Assembly: GCA_036023115.1 (NCBI GenBank) | Contig: JAYKKT010000074.1 | Coordinates: 11,809,501 to 11,873,500 of the forward strand | Direction of reading: 5' to 3' | Length of the DNA stretch: 64,000 bases | Source: Brasenia schreberi | Taxonomy: Eukaryota; Streptophyta; Magnoliopsida; Nymphaeales; Cabombaceae | Shown here: positions 35,601-50,600 of the stretch, in pieces | Position numbering within the stretch: position 1 is the first letter of the stretch | Layout of the letters: each line of letters begins with the position of its first letter | Translations under genes and position numbers: made by a program | The notes under the pieces: generated by a model | Told to the model about the DNA's origin: nothing | Seen by the model: only the letters and a program-made list of their open reading frames with translations | Databases searched by the model: none

Positions 35601-38600
35601 CTTGGCTCACAAGACTATTTAATGAAATATGGAAAAACCAAAAGATACCCGAGGAATGGAGAGCAAGTACACTTATACCCATATATAAGAACAAGGGAGA
35701 CATTCAAAATTGTGCAAATTATCGAGGTATCAAGTTAATGAGTCATACTATGAAATTATGGGAAAGAATTATCGAACGTAGGTTAAGACAAGTATCAAGT
35801 ACAACAGAGAACCAATTTGGATTCATGTTAGGCAGATATACTGTTGAAGCGATTCACCTTTTGAGACGTCTTATGGAACATTTTAGAGGAAAAAAGAAAG
35901 ACCTTCACATGATATTTATTGATCTAGAAAAAGCTTACGATAAGGTATCGAGGGAGGTTCTTTGGAGAACTTTGGAAAAAAGAGGTATCCCATTGACATA
36001 CATTAACCTTATAAGAGACATGTACGATGGTACAAAAACATGTGTGAGGATTCAAGAAGGAATCACAGACTTCTTTGAAGTTAATATTGGGTTACATCAA
36101 AGATCACTTTAAGTCCATATTTATTTATAATGGTGATTGATGAGTTAACAAAACATATTCAAGATGAAGTACCTTGGTGTATGTTATTTGTGGATGACAT
36201 TGTGTTAGTGGAGGAGTCTAAGGAAAAAGTTAATAGAAAATTGGAACTATGGAGAGAAACATTAGAAAGCAAAGGCCTCAGACTTAGTAGAACAAAGACA
36301 GAATATATGGAATGTAAGTTTGATCATTTGGCTACTTCAGAGGGCATAGAAATTAAAATTGGTACACATTGCATTCCCCAAAAGGAAAGTTTTAAATACC
36401 TAGGGTCAATTTTTCAAAGTGATGAAAGAATTGATGGAGATGTTACACATAGAATTAATACTGGTTGGTTAAAATGGAGAGGAGCATCTGATATTCTTTG
36501 TGATAAGAAGATACCATTAAAATTAAAAGGTAAATATTATAGAGCAGCAATTAGGCCTGCCATGTTTTATGGTTCTGAGTGTTGGACAGTTAATCATCAA
36601 CATGTACAAAAGATGTCTGTGACAGAAATGAAGATGTTGAGATGGATGAGTGGTCATACAAGAAAAGACCGTATACATAATGAGGTTATTAGAAACAAAT
36701 TAGGAGTGGCACCAATAGAGGATAAAACGAGAGAACATCGTTTAAGATGGTTTGGACATATAGAAAGAAGATCAAAAGAAGAACCTATAAGAAGGTTAGA
36801 AAAACAAAATTTGGAAAGTATTAAAAGAGGTAGAGGACAACCACAAAAGTGTTGGAAAGAAACAATAAAGAATGATCTAGCTTATTGGGAGTTAACGGCT
36901 AACATGGCACACGATAGGGATCTGTGGAAACAAAGAATCCATGTAGCCGACCCCGTCTAGTATGGGAAAAGGCTTAGTTGTTGTACCTGACTAGTCTTAC
37001 TTACAAGTGTCGTTCTTGATTGTGTCTTATCGTCTGCCAGTATTTTCTAGGCAATGTAAATATACATCCCAGCTTATTGCCATTATACCGTGGAGCTGCT
37101 CCTTTTCAAAGTGCATTGCAGGTTTCGTTTCAAATACAACTTTGGACAGATATGAACATGTTTCTGTTTTTGGGTTTCTATTTTGGTTGTGTCATATGCT
37201 CTTTTGGCAATAGGATGGTATCAGAGAAACAGGTGTTTTGCTTGCTTACAGTGTCCGGGCCTTGGATGCTGGACCAATTATTGCAAAGGAAAAACTAGAA
37301 GTTGATGATCATATCAAAGTAACTCCTTCAGCCACTGAAACATTAAATATTATTTTATTATTTGGGTTGTTGCATGGAAAATCTTACCGATGACTTATGA
37401 TTCTGATATTTATCTATGAATCTTAGCCACTGAAACATTAAACATGATATTATTAATGCTTGTAATGTCTACTTTTTCAAGTTTCAACATCTTGAAACAG
37501 TCAACTCTAGGTCGAATTTCTTTTGGCATGCATACTCTTAGGTGTCACTATGCTCTTTTAGTATTTTGGCATTTGGTGTGAGATGGACTTGAAGTCACCC
37601 TTCTACTTAATAACAACTCTATAGACACAGCAAATTGTGAGCTTCAACCCATTTTATCATCTTGGACAATACAGTCACACGTGTGTGTGAGCTGCATCCA
37701 TCTTCCCTTTTGCTTGAGCTTGTCATTTTCTGGTCAGACTCTACTATGAATGTTGAGCCAAGAGTTGTAAGGAAACCGAGAGAAAACTGCATGAATAGAA
37801 TGTGTTCTACGCTCTCACATTACAGATCCAACGTCTTCTACCTAGCTGAATGCCACAAGACTGCAAAATCCAAGTAAACAATTCTGCTCTTCTCGAGGGG
37901 TCCATCTTCGAGATAAGATGGGACAAACTAACTGTAAAGGAACCACCTCTAGTGCAAGCTATGATGTTCAGTCGTCCATATAAAAGTTCAATATCCTGCC
38001 GACAAGATTGTAAGTACAGGTCCAAATGGATTGATATGTGGAATAGCAATAGGGTTCAATAAGATCAATTTCGTCTCACAAATTTCCATCATATCACATT
38101 TTTATGATATTGCTGTGTAACATACTCTCTGCATGTGCACTACTAAAAACCGTGGGCATTTTTGGCTTTTCCAGAAAGACATTATGATGCGCTTATGATA
38201 AGACCAGTAGGCTGCTACTGGATGTTTCTGTTAACGATGGTAGACTAATTATGAAAATAGATTTGGGAGGAAGATCAACGGTCAGTGATTTCTCCTCCTC
38301 CATCTCTATCTGTCTGCCCGTCTTCACTTTTTGCCATCTTCCCTATTATGCATTTTAGGTGCACACCTGAGATACCAAAGTCGATTCATGGTATTAGAGT
38401 GGGAAATTGGAGCATTCAAGTGCCTCGGAGATGCTCAATTACCTTTATTCTTCCTAAGATTGTCTTCTTTGATTCATTCTCCTCCTTTTCACCTTCTTTC
38501 TCTTGTAAACCCCTTTCATCTACAGCTCTTTCAGATCTGAACATTATCCTCGTCTTATTCTTCCTGTCTTGTTTTTCTGTTGAGTATGAATGTTACCCTA

Positions 38601-41600
38601 TCTTCCTTGTTTCTCCCTTTGCAAGTTTCTTGATTTAATGACTCTTTCTCACCAATGCTGTTCTCGGTTCTTAAGTTCTTCTGCCCTTGCAATCAGATAC
38701 CACGTTTTTCATGCTGAAGGGAATATATAGGGAATATGAGTCTTCGTTTTTCTAGATAATTTGGGGAGTGTTTGAAGAAACTCATAGGAATAATGTAGGT
38801 TCCAAGGGCATGGCTTGGTTTTTGTCAGTTTGGTTGTGCTAGGCAGAGAAGAGATAGTAAAAGGGAAAAACATGTCCATTTCTTTGTGTTCAGTTTTTTT
38901 CCAGAGCCTGTCATCTCTTCCTGATCATGCCATTTATATTGTTTTATGTTCCTTGCATGTTTCCCTAGGTTACGAGGAGCTAGTTATCTGGTATTGTCTG
39001 AGAGTAACTGATGTTGTCTTCCCTTCTTATTACCTGTTGTTCTTGTATTTCATCTGTTTCCTTGTCATTTCCTATCTCATTATCACGGATTCCAATGTTC
39101 AACCTCGCATAAAACCTAACCTCTCATTCTCTTTTCAACAACTTGTTCAAAACCTTTTTACGGACCATGAAAAGTTAAAAACATCCATATATAATACAGA
39201 CAGACCGGTGCCATTGCATGCACACACACACAACTAAATATATGTACAACTAATACTATCATCTTCATGAATGGACAGAGAGGAACTTAAAAGTGCTCTG
39301 AAGGAAGTCTTTTATAGAGACGAAACACCAGAAAATTATGCCGTAGCTAAATTTTCAACCTCATGGACTGGGTTAGTGGTGATAGAAAGTTGTGGCATGA
39401 TGTTTAGTAAAGGTGCAATTTATAGCAAATGACTGTGACTTGTGACAAGAGATTTGAACTATGGATCAGTCCTTATATTAAATACGATGAGGACAATAAC
39501 CTTCAACAAAAAGAAATGGTGAATGGTTGTTAGATGTCTATTGCATGTTGGGTTTACATCATTGGACACAATTGTAGATAGTAGTACTAAGACTGGCAGA
39601 AAAGTTGAAACTCGTCTGGGCTCTAACTCTTCATCTTTCATCATACAAAGCAACTTTGGAGAGTACAAATTTGCTTCAATATGCATTTTCTTAATTTTTG
39701 AGGCCATATTATTTAAATGTAGTTCAGTTATAGTTAGCTGTTTGATTGTAGCAGTATTAACTAGAAGTAATGGTAATTGCCATGTAGGCACCGGAACTGC
39801 TTTCCATACTATTTGATCAAGGTATTTCTTTCGAATTCCTCATCAAAAAGAGTTCTTCATTTATAAGCAGTAGTTCTTGTTTCTAATGAATGGGAACATA
39901 TGCTAGTCTTTTAGTCTTTTGATGCATCAAAGTAATGTCCAGAATCTGTAGTAGTAAATCCGACAAAGTTTTATGTTGGCTGTCAGATGCCTAATGCAGC
40001 TGTCCTTCTTTCACATTCAGGCTTGGGACTATGATTTAGCTTTTGTTGAGTTAACTGTTAGCATGACATGGGATCAAGCTCTATGAAAACATAGGATCCA
40101 TGTAGCCTACCCCAATAAGTATGGGAAAAGGCTTAGTTATTGTTGTTGTTATGTGTGAAAGTAACTTATTGATCTCCATTTTGATCCCCTAGTTGAACCA
40201 ACAACACAGGAATGGGTAGATGTTTGATTATTCTAATTTGCATTGACATGTGACCAAATCATTTTGTCCAACTTCAACAAGTAACCAATTCCACAGTTAA
40301 TTTACCTTCTGGACCACGTGAATTTATTCCTAAAGAAGAAAACTGGAAGGAAGAAAAACACTCTGTTACTTGATACCATCTAGAAATGGAAAGCAAAATA
40401 TGAGAATTGATAAGGTGGATAAACTATATCATTGCAGGAAACTTTTCATATCTGGTTATGAGCTTTTATTGCTGAGAAATAGTGCAAGAAATTGGAATTA
40501 TGTCATATTACATGACAAACTTTTATCTATTTTCTTGCAAAGATCAATTATATAGATGATCTTTATGCTCTTGATTTAGCAATAAATTTGTGATGCTGGT
40601 AAAACTGTCATGCATTACATGCAGTGTTGTCTGACGCATATCGTATCGTGTATCGCTGGGCTCCACGATACGGGCGTATCGTATCGTATCGTATCGTACT
40701 TTAATATTAAAATAATGCAAAAAATAATTAAAAATTAATAAAAAATAGTAAAAAAAAGATGAATAAAAAATCAGGAAAAATTTGATAATTGCTTTAAATT
40801 CATATAATGTAAGTTTAGTACAGATTGAGCATTCAACATTGAACAATTGCATCCAAATTTACATATTTTGAATCCAAAAAATAAAATACAGACATAGTTT
40901 ACACTTTACAGTACACTACAGTTACATATAATATTACATTTTACAAATTGTAATCAGGATCATCAACTAAATAATCTTCATCTTCTCCTTGTTGCAGATC
41001 CTCATCATCATCAACCACGCCCACACCTTCTTCTTCAAAATCAAATTCTTCATCTCCATAATGTTGTTGTGCTCCTTCCAAATTAATCCAGGCAACGTCT
41101 TCTTCTGTTAGAAGGGCATTTTCTTCAGTGTCTTCCATAACCCAATCTTCTAATATATCAAAATTATCCAAACTTATTGGATCAAACTGACTTTCTTCTC
41201 TATTTACTTTTTTTAATTGCCTACGACACAAACAAAGATAAACAATTAGTAAGTAATATTAACAATTGAAAACTGAAGTTAAATAATATCGAATTGAAAA
41301 TTTGAAAGTAATACAACATTACCTTTCACGAAGGCGCATGTTACAACGAATATAAACCAAATCATTAAGCCTTTTGTGTTCCAACCTGTTGCGCTTTTTT
41401 GTATGGATGTGTTCAAAAACACTCCAATTTCTTTCACAACCTGTTGCACTACAGGTTTGGCTTAAGACTCTAACTGCAAAATCTCTAAGGTTTGGACAAT
41501 CACTTCAAAACCTGTTCCACCAAACATCTGTAAAAAAAATATAAACATTAGAGACATAATAATCCACAGTAATGTAAGATGCAACTTAAATATGAAAATA

Positions 41601-44600
41601 AACAATGTACCTGGATGCATCGTAGAGCGGTTGCGAATTGCAACAGGCAAACCCATCAAGTGAAGAGCATTATCATATATCTCCATCTCTCGATGTATCA
41701 CATCTACTATGCTCTCATCAGGGACTAATCTGTCGATGCATTCAATGATTCCTCGATTAACCTCACCGTCCCTTTTGAAGGTTGCTGAGTACCTCAATGA
41801 TGGGTTTAGATAGTAGGCTGCTGCATGAATAGGCTGATGCAATTGTTTATTCCATCTACTATCAATTATTTTCCACACGGACACATAATCTCTTTTTTTT
41901 CCATTAAAGTTATTTCTGATTGCTTCTTTTGTCCTGTCCATGGCTTCATAAAGGTAGCCCATAGATGGTTTCTCCTCGCTGTCAGTCAATCTCAAAACTT
42001 TCACTAAAGGACAAGTAATTTTCAATAATCTGATACATGCATTCCAAAATGAACTTCTAAAAACCGTTTCTGCAATCTCATTTAACTTTCTGTTCCTTCT
42101 GTTTTGTGGCAACTCTGCAAATTATTGCCACTCATCTGAGGAGAACATTCTCTTTAAAGCTTGCTTCTGTCTCACAATACTCTGTACAGATAAGAAGTTT
42201 GTTGCGAACCGAGTTGCAGCTGTGCGAAGAAGCTCTGCACCTTCTGTGTATCTCCTCATCATACATAAAACAAATGCATGGTTGTAAATAAATTTTGTAA
42301 TATCTTGGCAACACTCAGTTGCTGCCTTTATTTTATCCATCTCACCAATGTCCTCGAGGATGAGATCTAAACAATGGGCTGCACATGGTGTCCAGTAGAA
42401 AGTCCCATAAATATCAGCTAACTCCTTTCCAGCTGCTTTGTAGTTAGCTGCATTATCTGTAATCAATTGGACTATATTTTCTAGCCCAACCTCTTGTATA
42501 ACCTTATCAAATTCCTCTCGTAGGATCTCTACAGTGTGCCTCTCCTCTGACATATCTAGAGATCTCAAAAACATGAGTCTTTTAGGATAATATACAAGAA
42601 AGTTTAGCAATGTCCTTCCTCGCCTATCGGTCCATCCATCTGCCATGATAGTGCATCCTGTTTCCTTCCACGATTGTCTCAAAGTCGAACAGTATTGCTG
42701 CACTTCAATCACGGTCTGATCTAATATCTTCTCTCTCAACTTCTGATAAGAGGGCATCCTGTATCCTGGACCAATGTTAGCAATTGCATCTGCCATTGCT
42801 TGAAAATAAAAACTGTTTGCTGCATTAAATGGAATGTATGCATCATAAAACCATCTGCCCATTGCAAGGTCTACTTGATCGTGCAGTTGTTCTGAAGCCA
42901 TAACAGCACGAATTCCTGGCTGAGCACCAGGTGTAGTGGAAGGAGGAAAGAACGAATGTATGCTACAAGAAGAAGCTCTTCCTCTACTCCTTCCTGAACT
43001 TCCTCTTCTGCCACCTCCAAACTCTTCAGCTGCAACCCTCTTTCCTCTGCTAGGTACTCGCGAACTGCTACTACTAATATCTGTTCTAGCATCTGAAGGC
43101 AAACTATTAGTGAATCCAACTCCAGTGGCAGTAGCATCATCAGCTTCTTCACACATATGGAAATCATCCTTTTGTTGTCTCCTTTCCTGTATGCTCTCAA
43201 TCATCTGCAAGCATTGCTATTTAATACCTTTTGGCACACTTCTAACTCTGCCTGTGCATGGAGCAACTTCTTTCCTCGTTCCTGCTAGGTGGTGTTTCAA
43301 CCTTGAAATTCCACCACTAACCACCTTTTCACAAAATAAACATCTGATTTTTAACCTTGAACCCTCAACTGGTATACCCCACTACCATGCCGGATCATCA
43401 GACTTTGAATGAGAGTCTCTACCACCCCTTCCTGCCATCTCAATGGAGTACTTTAATTCAAACAAAAACCTGAAAATAAAAGTACTTCGTAAATCCCCCA
43501 ATCTTCAAATAACACTCAAATCGAGTGTCTCCCACTTCATGAATGCAATAAAAATCATATACACACACTTAATAACTTCATATTTTGTCATTCAAAAAAA
43601 AAAAACCGAAATAACACAAAAAACAATAAATATAAAGGAAAAAAAGGAAAAAAATATTAAAAATATACCTAAATCCGAGTTTGGAGGCTTGGACGGACAC
43701 CGTAGGGCACGATTTTAGAGCTTTGAACACCAAGGAGGCGAAAACCGACTCTTAGAGAGCTTAAAGAACCCAAAAGGAGAGAGGAAACCCGCGAAAAATC
43801 ACGGGTTTCTCTCGGGCCAGGACCCTTTATAAGGGTCCCAGGGCGTATCGCCCGTATCGTACGATACGATACGGGCGATACGGTGCGATATGGGCCGTAT
43901 CGCACGATACGGTGCGATACGCCCGCACCTGCGATACGGGACCCCGTATCGTATCGTGTATGATACGGACAACACTGATTACATGAGATAGGAATATCCA
44001 ACTGTTACACATCATATGACCTAGGAGTATTATAACTGCCAATAATAACCTTCATTTATTTTTGTCTTTCTTGGAAGCATATCCTCTTTGTTCTTTTTCC
44101 CCCTTGATAAATAAGGAAGTTTATTGATTAAGCACCAAAATGGTGCACCATGTACATGAAGATGGAATAGCATAAACTGAATAAATTCCAATACCAGTGG
44201 CGGACCTACATAGAGGCGAGGTGGGGCAGACTCCCCACCTGAAGTTTTAAATATCAATAACAAAACTATAGCTTACAATGGAATCCTTGGTTATGATACA
44301 TAGTTCACACCACTTTAAACATGGGCTATTCGCCCCACTTGATGCCAATTTCTGGATCTTCCACCATCCATTGCAATCTGAAAATAATTGTCTTCCTTGA
44401 AAAAACAAAAGATTATACTAACTCTTCTTTACCTCGGTCAAGGATCTTTATCCATAACAATGTTGTAAGTAGCAGATTAGTCCCATGCCGCACAAGGATC
44501 GTATATATGATTCTTTGTTTCTACATAATCCTATCATAATTTATAGAATCCATGGTAAATAAGTCTCACCAAATTTTATGCCGTTTGTCGAAAGCCTAAT

Positions 44601-47600
44601 GCAATCATCCTCCTTTATTCGGGCTTGAGACTAGCCATGCAAGGGTGATTCCTTTACCGATTCCTTACATGGGCAATATAAAGTACTACGTGTGCATTTT
44701 TTAGTTTTCCTTAAGAAATATCTAAATGCAACAACAACAATAACTAAGCCTTTTCCCATACTAGATGGGGTCGGCTACATGGATTCTTTGTTTCCACAGA
44801 ACCCTATCGTGTGCCATGTTAGCGGTTAACTCACAATAAGCTAGATCATTCTTTATTGTTTCTCACTTTTGTGGTCGTCCTTTAATACTTTCCAAATTTA
44901 GCTTTTCATACCTTCTTACAGGTTCGTTCTTTTGATCTTCTTTCTATATGTCCAAACATCTTAAACGATATTCTATCATTTTATCCTCTATTGGTGCCAC
45001 TCCTAATTTGTTTCTAATAACCTCATTATGTATATGGTCTTTTCTTGTATGACCACTCATCCATCTCAACATCTTCATTTCTGTCACAAACATCTTTTGT
45101 ACATGAGGATTAACTGTTCAACACTCACAACCAGAAAACAGGGCAGGCCTAATTGCTACTCTATAATATTTATCTTTTAACTTTAATGATATCTTCTTAT
45201 CACAAAGAATACTTGATGCTCCTCTCCATTTTAACCAACCAGCATTAATTCTATGCATAACATCTCCATCAATTCTTCCATCACTCTGAAAAATTGATCC
45301 TAAGTATTTAAAACTTTTCTTTTGGGGGATGCAATGTGTGTCAATTTTAATTTCTATATCCTTTGAAGTAACCAAATGATCAAACTTACATTCCATATAT
45401 TCTGTCTTTGTTCTACTAAGTCTGAGGCCTTTGCTTTCTAATGTTTCTCTCCATAGTTCCAATTTTCTATTAACTTTTTCCTTAGACTCCTCCACTAACA
45501 CAATATCATCCGCAAATAACATACACCAAGGTACTTCATCTTGAATATGTTTTGTTAACTCATCAATCACCATTATAAATAAATATGGACTTAAAGTTGA
45601 TCTTTAATGTAACCCAATATTAACTTCAAAGAAGTCTGTGATTCCTTCTTGAGTCCTCACACATGTTTTTGCACCATCGTACATGTCTCTTATAAGGTTA
45701 ATGTATGTCAATGGGATACCTCTTTTTTCCAAAGTTCTCCAAAGAACCTCTCTCGATACCTTATCGTAAGCTTTTTCTAGATCAATAAATATCATGTGAA
45801 GGTCTTTCTTTTTTCCTCTAAAATGTTCCATAAGACGTCTCAAAAGGTGAATCGCTTCAACAGTAGATCTGCCTAACATGAATCCAAATTGGTTCTCTGT
45901 TATACTTGATACTTGTCTTAACCTACATTCGATAATTCCTTCCCACAATTTCATAGTATGGCTCATTAACTTGATACCTCGATAATTTGCACAATTCTGA
46001 ATGTCTTCCTTGTTCTTATATATGGGTATAAGTGTACTCGCTCTCCATTCCTCGGGCATCTTTTGGTTTCTCTATATTTCATTAAATAGTCTTGTGAGCC
46101 AAGTGATTCCTATTTCTCTTAGTATTTTCTAAACTTTTATAGGAATATTGTCTGGTCCTACCGATTTACCACCCTTCATATGTTTAAGAGCCTCTTTGAT
46201 TTCATTCTTTTGAATACGTCGTTAGAAATTATGGTTTATATACTTTTATGATTTAGGTCTCTCCTAAGCTAATACTAACATCTTTATTTTCACTAAAAAG
46301 CTTATAAAAATATTTTTTCCATCTATTTCTTATATCACTATTTTCCATTATATTTTTTTCATCCTCGTCCTTGATGCATCTAACATAATTAAAATCTTTA
46401 GTTTTCTTATCTCTAGCCCTAACTATCCAAAAATCTTTTTCACCCTCTTTTGAGTTGAGTTTTTTATATAAATCCTCCCAAATTTTAGATTTTGCTTCAC
46501 TGACGGCCTTTTTCGCTTCCTTCTTTGCCTTGATTTTATTTTGTACTACTTCACTCAACCATAAAGCTTCTTTTTGTGCCGGTACACTTCCCTTAGATAT
46601 ACCTAATACATCCTTCATCACTTTCCTAATATATATAGCTATATTGTTCCACCTATCACAGGGTGTACCAACATAATTCTAAACATCTCCTTGAAGGACT
46701 TTCTGTTTAATTATATCTTCTTTCTTGCTTTTGAGGTTCCACCATTTAGTCTGAATAGCTCGATGCACTCTTTTATTCTTTATCCATTTTTTTATTTGTA
46801 AATCTATAACTAAAAGTTGATGTTGGGTGGTTAAGCTTTCTCCTCGAATTGCCTTGCAATCTTTACAACATGCTCTATCTTTTTTTCTACAAATAAAGTA
46901 ATCAATTTGTGTTTGTGATAAGCCACTCTTATAAGTAATTAAATGTTCATCTCATTTTTTGAAGATTGCATTGACTATAAAGAGATCAAATGACATAGCA
47001 AAATTTAAAATCTCCCTACCTTCCTCATTTATATCCCCAAAACCAAAGTTTCCATGAATACCTTGATATCCTAATGCCTCTTTACCGACATGTCCATTTA
47101 AGTCTCCTCCTAAACAAATCATCTCCCTTTGTGGAATCTTTTGAATCACCTTATCTAACTCTTCCCAAAAAGATTTTTTTATACTATCTTCTAGTCCTAC
47201 TCAGGGTGTGTAAGCATAAACTATATTCAAAACCTCTGCTCCTAATACTAATTTCAACATAATGATTCGATCGCCATATCGTTGTATGTCTACTACACTA
47301 TCCTTTAAATCTTTATTTATGATAATACCAACTCTTTTTCGAGCCTTTTCTTTAGATGAGTACCATAATTTAAAACCTTTATGGAGCCTTTTCTTTAGCT
47401 GAGTACCATAATTTAAAACCTTTATCCTCTATCTCCTTTCCTTTTTCTTCAACCCACTTTGTCTCTTATAAACATGTAATAGGAATCTTTCTCTGAATCA
47501 TAGTATCTACCACCTCCATTAGCTTACTGGATAATGTTTCAATATTCCAAGAACCAATACGAATCTTATTATCTAGAACTAGCTTCCTTATCCCCACATT

Positions 47601-50600
47601 CGTCTATATTCAAAATGCGGAGACCCTGTTTATAAATTATTCACTACATTCGAGTGGCAATGTTGTGGGACTAACTTCTTTACCCACACCAGTCCATGAT
47701 GTGGGAACCCTCTCTACAATTGATTCACTACATTCAGCGAAAATATAGTGATCCTTGCTTACTTATCACTACATTCGAGCTCTGTAGTGCGTCACTAGGC
47801 GGGGACGCCCTAAAGCAATGCTCATAATTTGTGTAATCCATGTTATAAAAATCCGATGAAGTTTTACGCTGGCTATCGGAAGCCTAATACAACCCTCCTC
47901 CTTTATCCGAGCTTGGGACCGGCAATGCAAGAGTGATCCCTTACATGAGCGGAGTTTTAAGAAAGAAATATCTAAATATCTAAAAATAATTGTCAAACAA
48001 TCTTTGTAACACACAAAATTTCCTCCATCACATGCATGTGTGAAAGATAGCACTATCTTAAACAAAAAGACTACAAAAAAAGCTATATTAAAGTTTTAAT
48101 CTACTATAAATTGAGAGAGTTATACATTTTAAAAATTTCAAACTACAAGACAAATAAAACATGGAAAATACTAGCTAGTTTCTTTATTCTTCTTTCTTGT
48201 TCTCCTTCAGTAGCTTCTCCTAGTCCTTGTGATCCCCTTCACATTTTATGTTCTTCTTTACTCACTTTCACATCCTATGTATCCATGAGAATATGTTTCT
48301 TGACTTGTTGAGGCATAATAGAGCTAGATATCTCACATAGTACATTAAAATGTAATAGGGTTGGGCCATAGAGACCATAAGTTTGTGTTTGAAATACATT
48401 GAGGTACAATCACTAGTAAATTAGTCTTTTGAGCAACTGCTATAATGCTTTCACTCTTCTCTATATCTCATGTATTCAATAAAAGAGATACAGATTAAAC
48501 ATGAGATTGTTGTTGGACCCATATTCATATTATGCCTTTTGATCCGATTTGACCTTGTTTGATATTCATATTCGAGTTCATCGAGGGGTTCATTTTACAA
48601 CTTGTTTATTTTTTAATATTTGTTGGCATGTTTAGAGAAAAATGTGTTGCAATATTTGAATGATTTAAAACTTAACTATTAATTAAATAAAAAATGTATT
48701 TGTTGGAAAACAATAAGTTGCATGTTCCTGTATAATTGAGATCCATGTTGTTGGCCTTTTGTTAGAAATCAATTAATGTTTGGAGATACACTTATCGTTA
48801 TTTGAAAATTAAAACTTGTCGTTGAATACAACAACAACAACAACAACTAAGCCTTTTCCCATACTAGACGGGGTCGGCTACATGGATTCTTTGTTTCCAC
48901 AGATCCCTATCATGTGTCATGTTAGCAGTTAACTCCCAATAAGCTAGATTATTCTTTATTATTTCTTTCCAACACTTTTGTGGTCGTCCTCTACCTCTTT
49001 TAATACTTTCAAAATTTAGTTTTTCTAACCTTCTTAGAGGTTCTTCTTTTGATCTTCTTTCTATATGTCCAAACCATCTTAAACGATGTTCTCTCATTTT
49101 ATCCTCTATTGGTGTCACTCCTAATTTGTTTCTAAAAACCTCATTATGTATACGGTCTTTTCTTGTATGAACACTCATCCATCTCAACATCTTCATTTCT
49201 GTCATAGACATCTTTTGTACATGTTAATCATTAACTGCCCAACACTCAGAACCATAAAACATGGCAGGCCTAATTGCTGCTCTATAATATTTACCTTTTA
49301 ATTTTAATGATATTTTCTTATCACAAAGAATACCTGATGCTCCTCTCCATTTTAACCAACCAACATTAATTCTATGTGTAACAAAACTTTCCTTTTGGGG
49401 AATGCAATGTGTGCCAATTTTAATTTCTATGTCCTCTGAAGTAGTCAAATGATCAAACTTACATTCCATATATTCTGTCTTTGTTCTACTAAGTCCGAGG
49501 CCTTTGCTTTCTAATGTTTCTCTCCATAGTTCCAATTTTCTATTAACTTTTTCCTTAGACTCCTCCACTAATACAATGTCATCTCCAAATAACATACACC
49601 AAGGTACTTCATCTTGAATGTGTTTTGTTAACTCATCCATCACCATTATAAATAAGTATGGACTTAAAGTTGATCCTTGATGTAACCCAATATTAACTTC
49701 AAAGAAGTCTGTCGTTCCTTCATGAGTCCTCACACATGTTTTTGCACCATCATACATGTCTCTTATAAGGTTAATATATGTCAATGGGATACCTCTTTTT
49801 TCCAAAGTTCTCCAAAGAACCTCCCTCGGTACCCTATCATAAGCTTTTTCTAGATCAATAAATATCATGTGAAGGTCTTTCTTTTTTGCTCTAAAATGTT
49901 TCATAAGATGTCTCAAAAGGTGAATCGCTTCAATAGTAGATCTGCCTGGCATAAATCCAAATTGGTTCTCTATTGTACTTGATACTTGTCTTAACCTACG
50001 TTCGATAATTCTTTCCCATAATTTCATAGTATGACTCATTAACTTGATACCTCGATAATTTGTACAATTTTGAATGTTTCTCTTGTTCTTATATATGGGT
50101 ATAAGTGTACTTGCTCTCCATTCCTCAGGCATCTTTTGGCTTTTCCATATTTCATTAAATAGTCTTGTGAGCCAAGTGATTCCTATTTCTCCTAGTATTT
50201 TCCAAACTTCTATAGGAATATTATCTAGTCCTACCGATTTACCACTCTTCATATGTTTAAGAGCCTCTTTGACTTCATTCTTTTGAATACGTCGGTAGAA
50301 ATTGTGGTTTATATACTTTTCTGACTTGGCTAAATCTCCTAAACTAATACTAACATCTTTATTTTCACTAAAAAGATTATAAAAATAGTTTTTCCATCTA
50401 TTTCTTATATCATCATTTACCACTAGAATTTTTTCATCCTCGTCTTTTATGCATCTAACATAATTAAGATCTTTAGTTTTCTTATCTCTAGCCCTAGCTA
50501 TCCTAAAAATATCTCTTTCACCCTCTTTCGAGTTGAGTTTTTTATATAAGTCATCCCAAATGTTAGCTTTTGGTTCACTAACGGCCTTTTTCGCTTCCTT

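Larger units (their letters stand above)
34312..36986 (+). mobile_element. RTE-type LINE copy C, slightly 5'-truncated
   Basis: Bounded by a perfect 17-bp target duplication CTGACTAGTCTTACTTA at 34295-34311 and 36987-37003. The 3' end reads GGGAAAAGGCTTAGTTGTTG. It keeps half of the endonuclease and all of the reverse transcriptase region, in sense with the host FMT gene, in the intron between FMT exons 1 and 2 as recognised here. Confidence 0.93.
40622..43977 (-). mobile_element. hAT transposon with TIRs and perfect 8-bp duplication
   Basis: 3356 bp flanked by ATTACATG at 40614-40621 and 43978-43985. Terminal inverted repeats start CAGTGTTGTC at both ends. Subterminal zones (40622-40710 and 43840-43977) are packed with CGTATCG/GATACG words in both orientations. 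A multi-exon transposase lies on the minus strand. It is inserted in the 15.2 kb FMT intron. The perfect target duplication implies a fairly recent insertion, though the transposase has several stops. Confidence 0.95.

Noticed and set aside
37331..37460. Short stretches GCCACTGAAACATTAAA as the missing FMT exon
   Set aside because: The leucine-rich reading is suggestive, but neither copy has an acceptor and donor giving the required 3n+1 phase.
37700..37735. LLLELVIF reading as the missing FMT exon
   Set aside because: Candidate borders give the wrong phase (2 instead of 1), and upstream residues do not match the family.
44545..44727. Copy D target duplication extending over 150 bp
   Set aside because: Similarity between the left and right segments is partial with indels, whereas the true duplication is the perfect 15 bp; the rest is better explained as an older RTE fragment.
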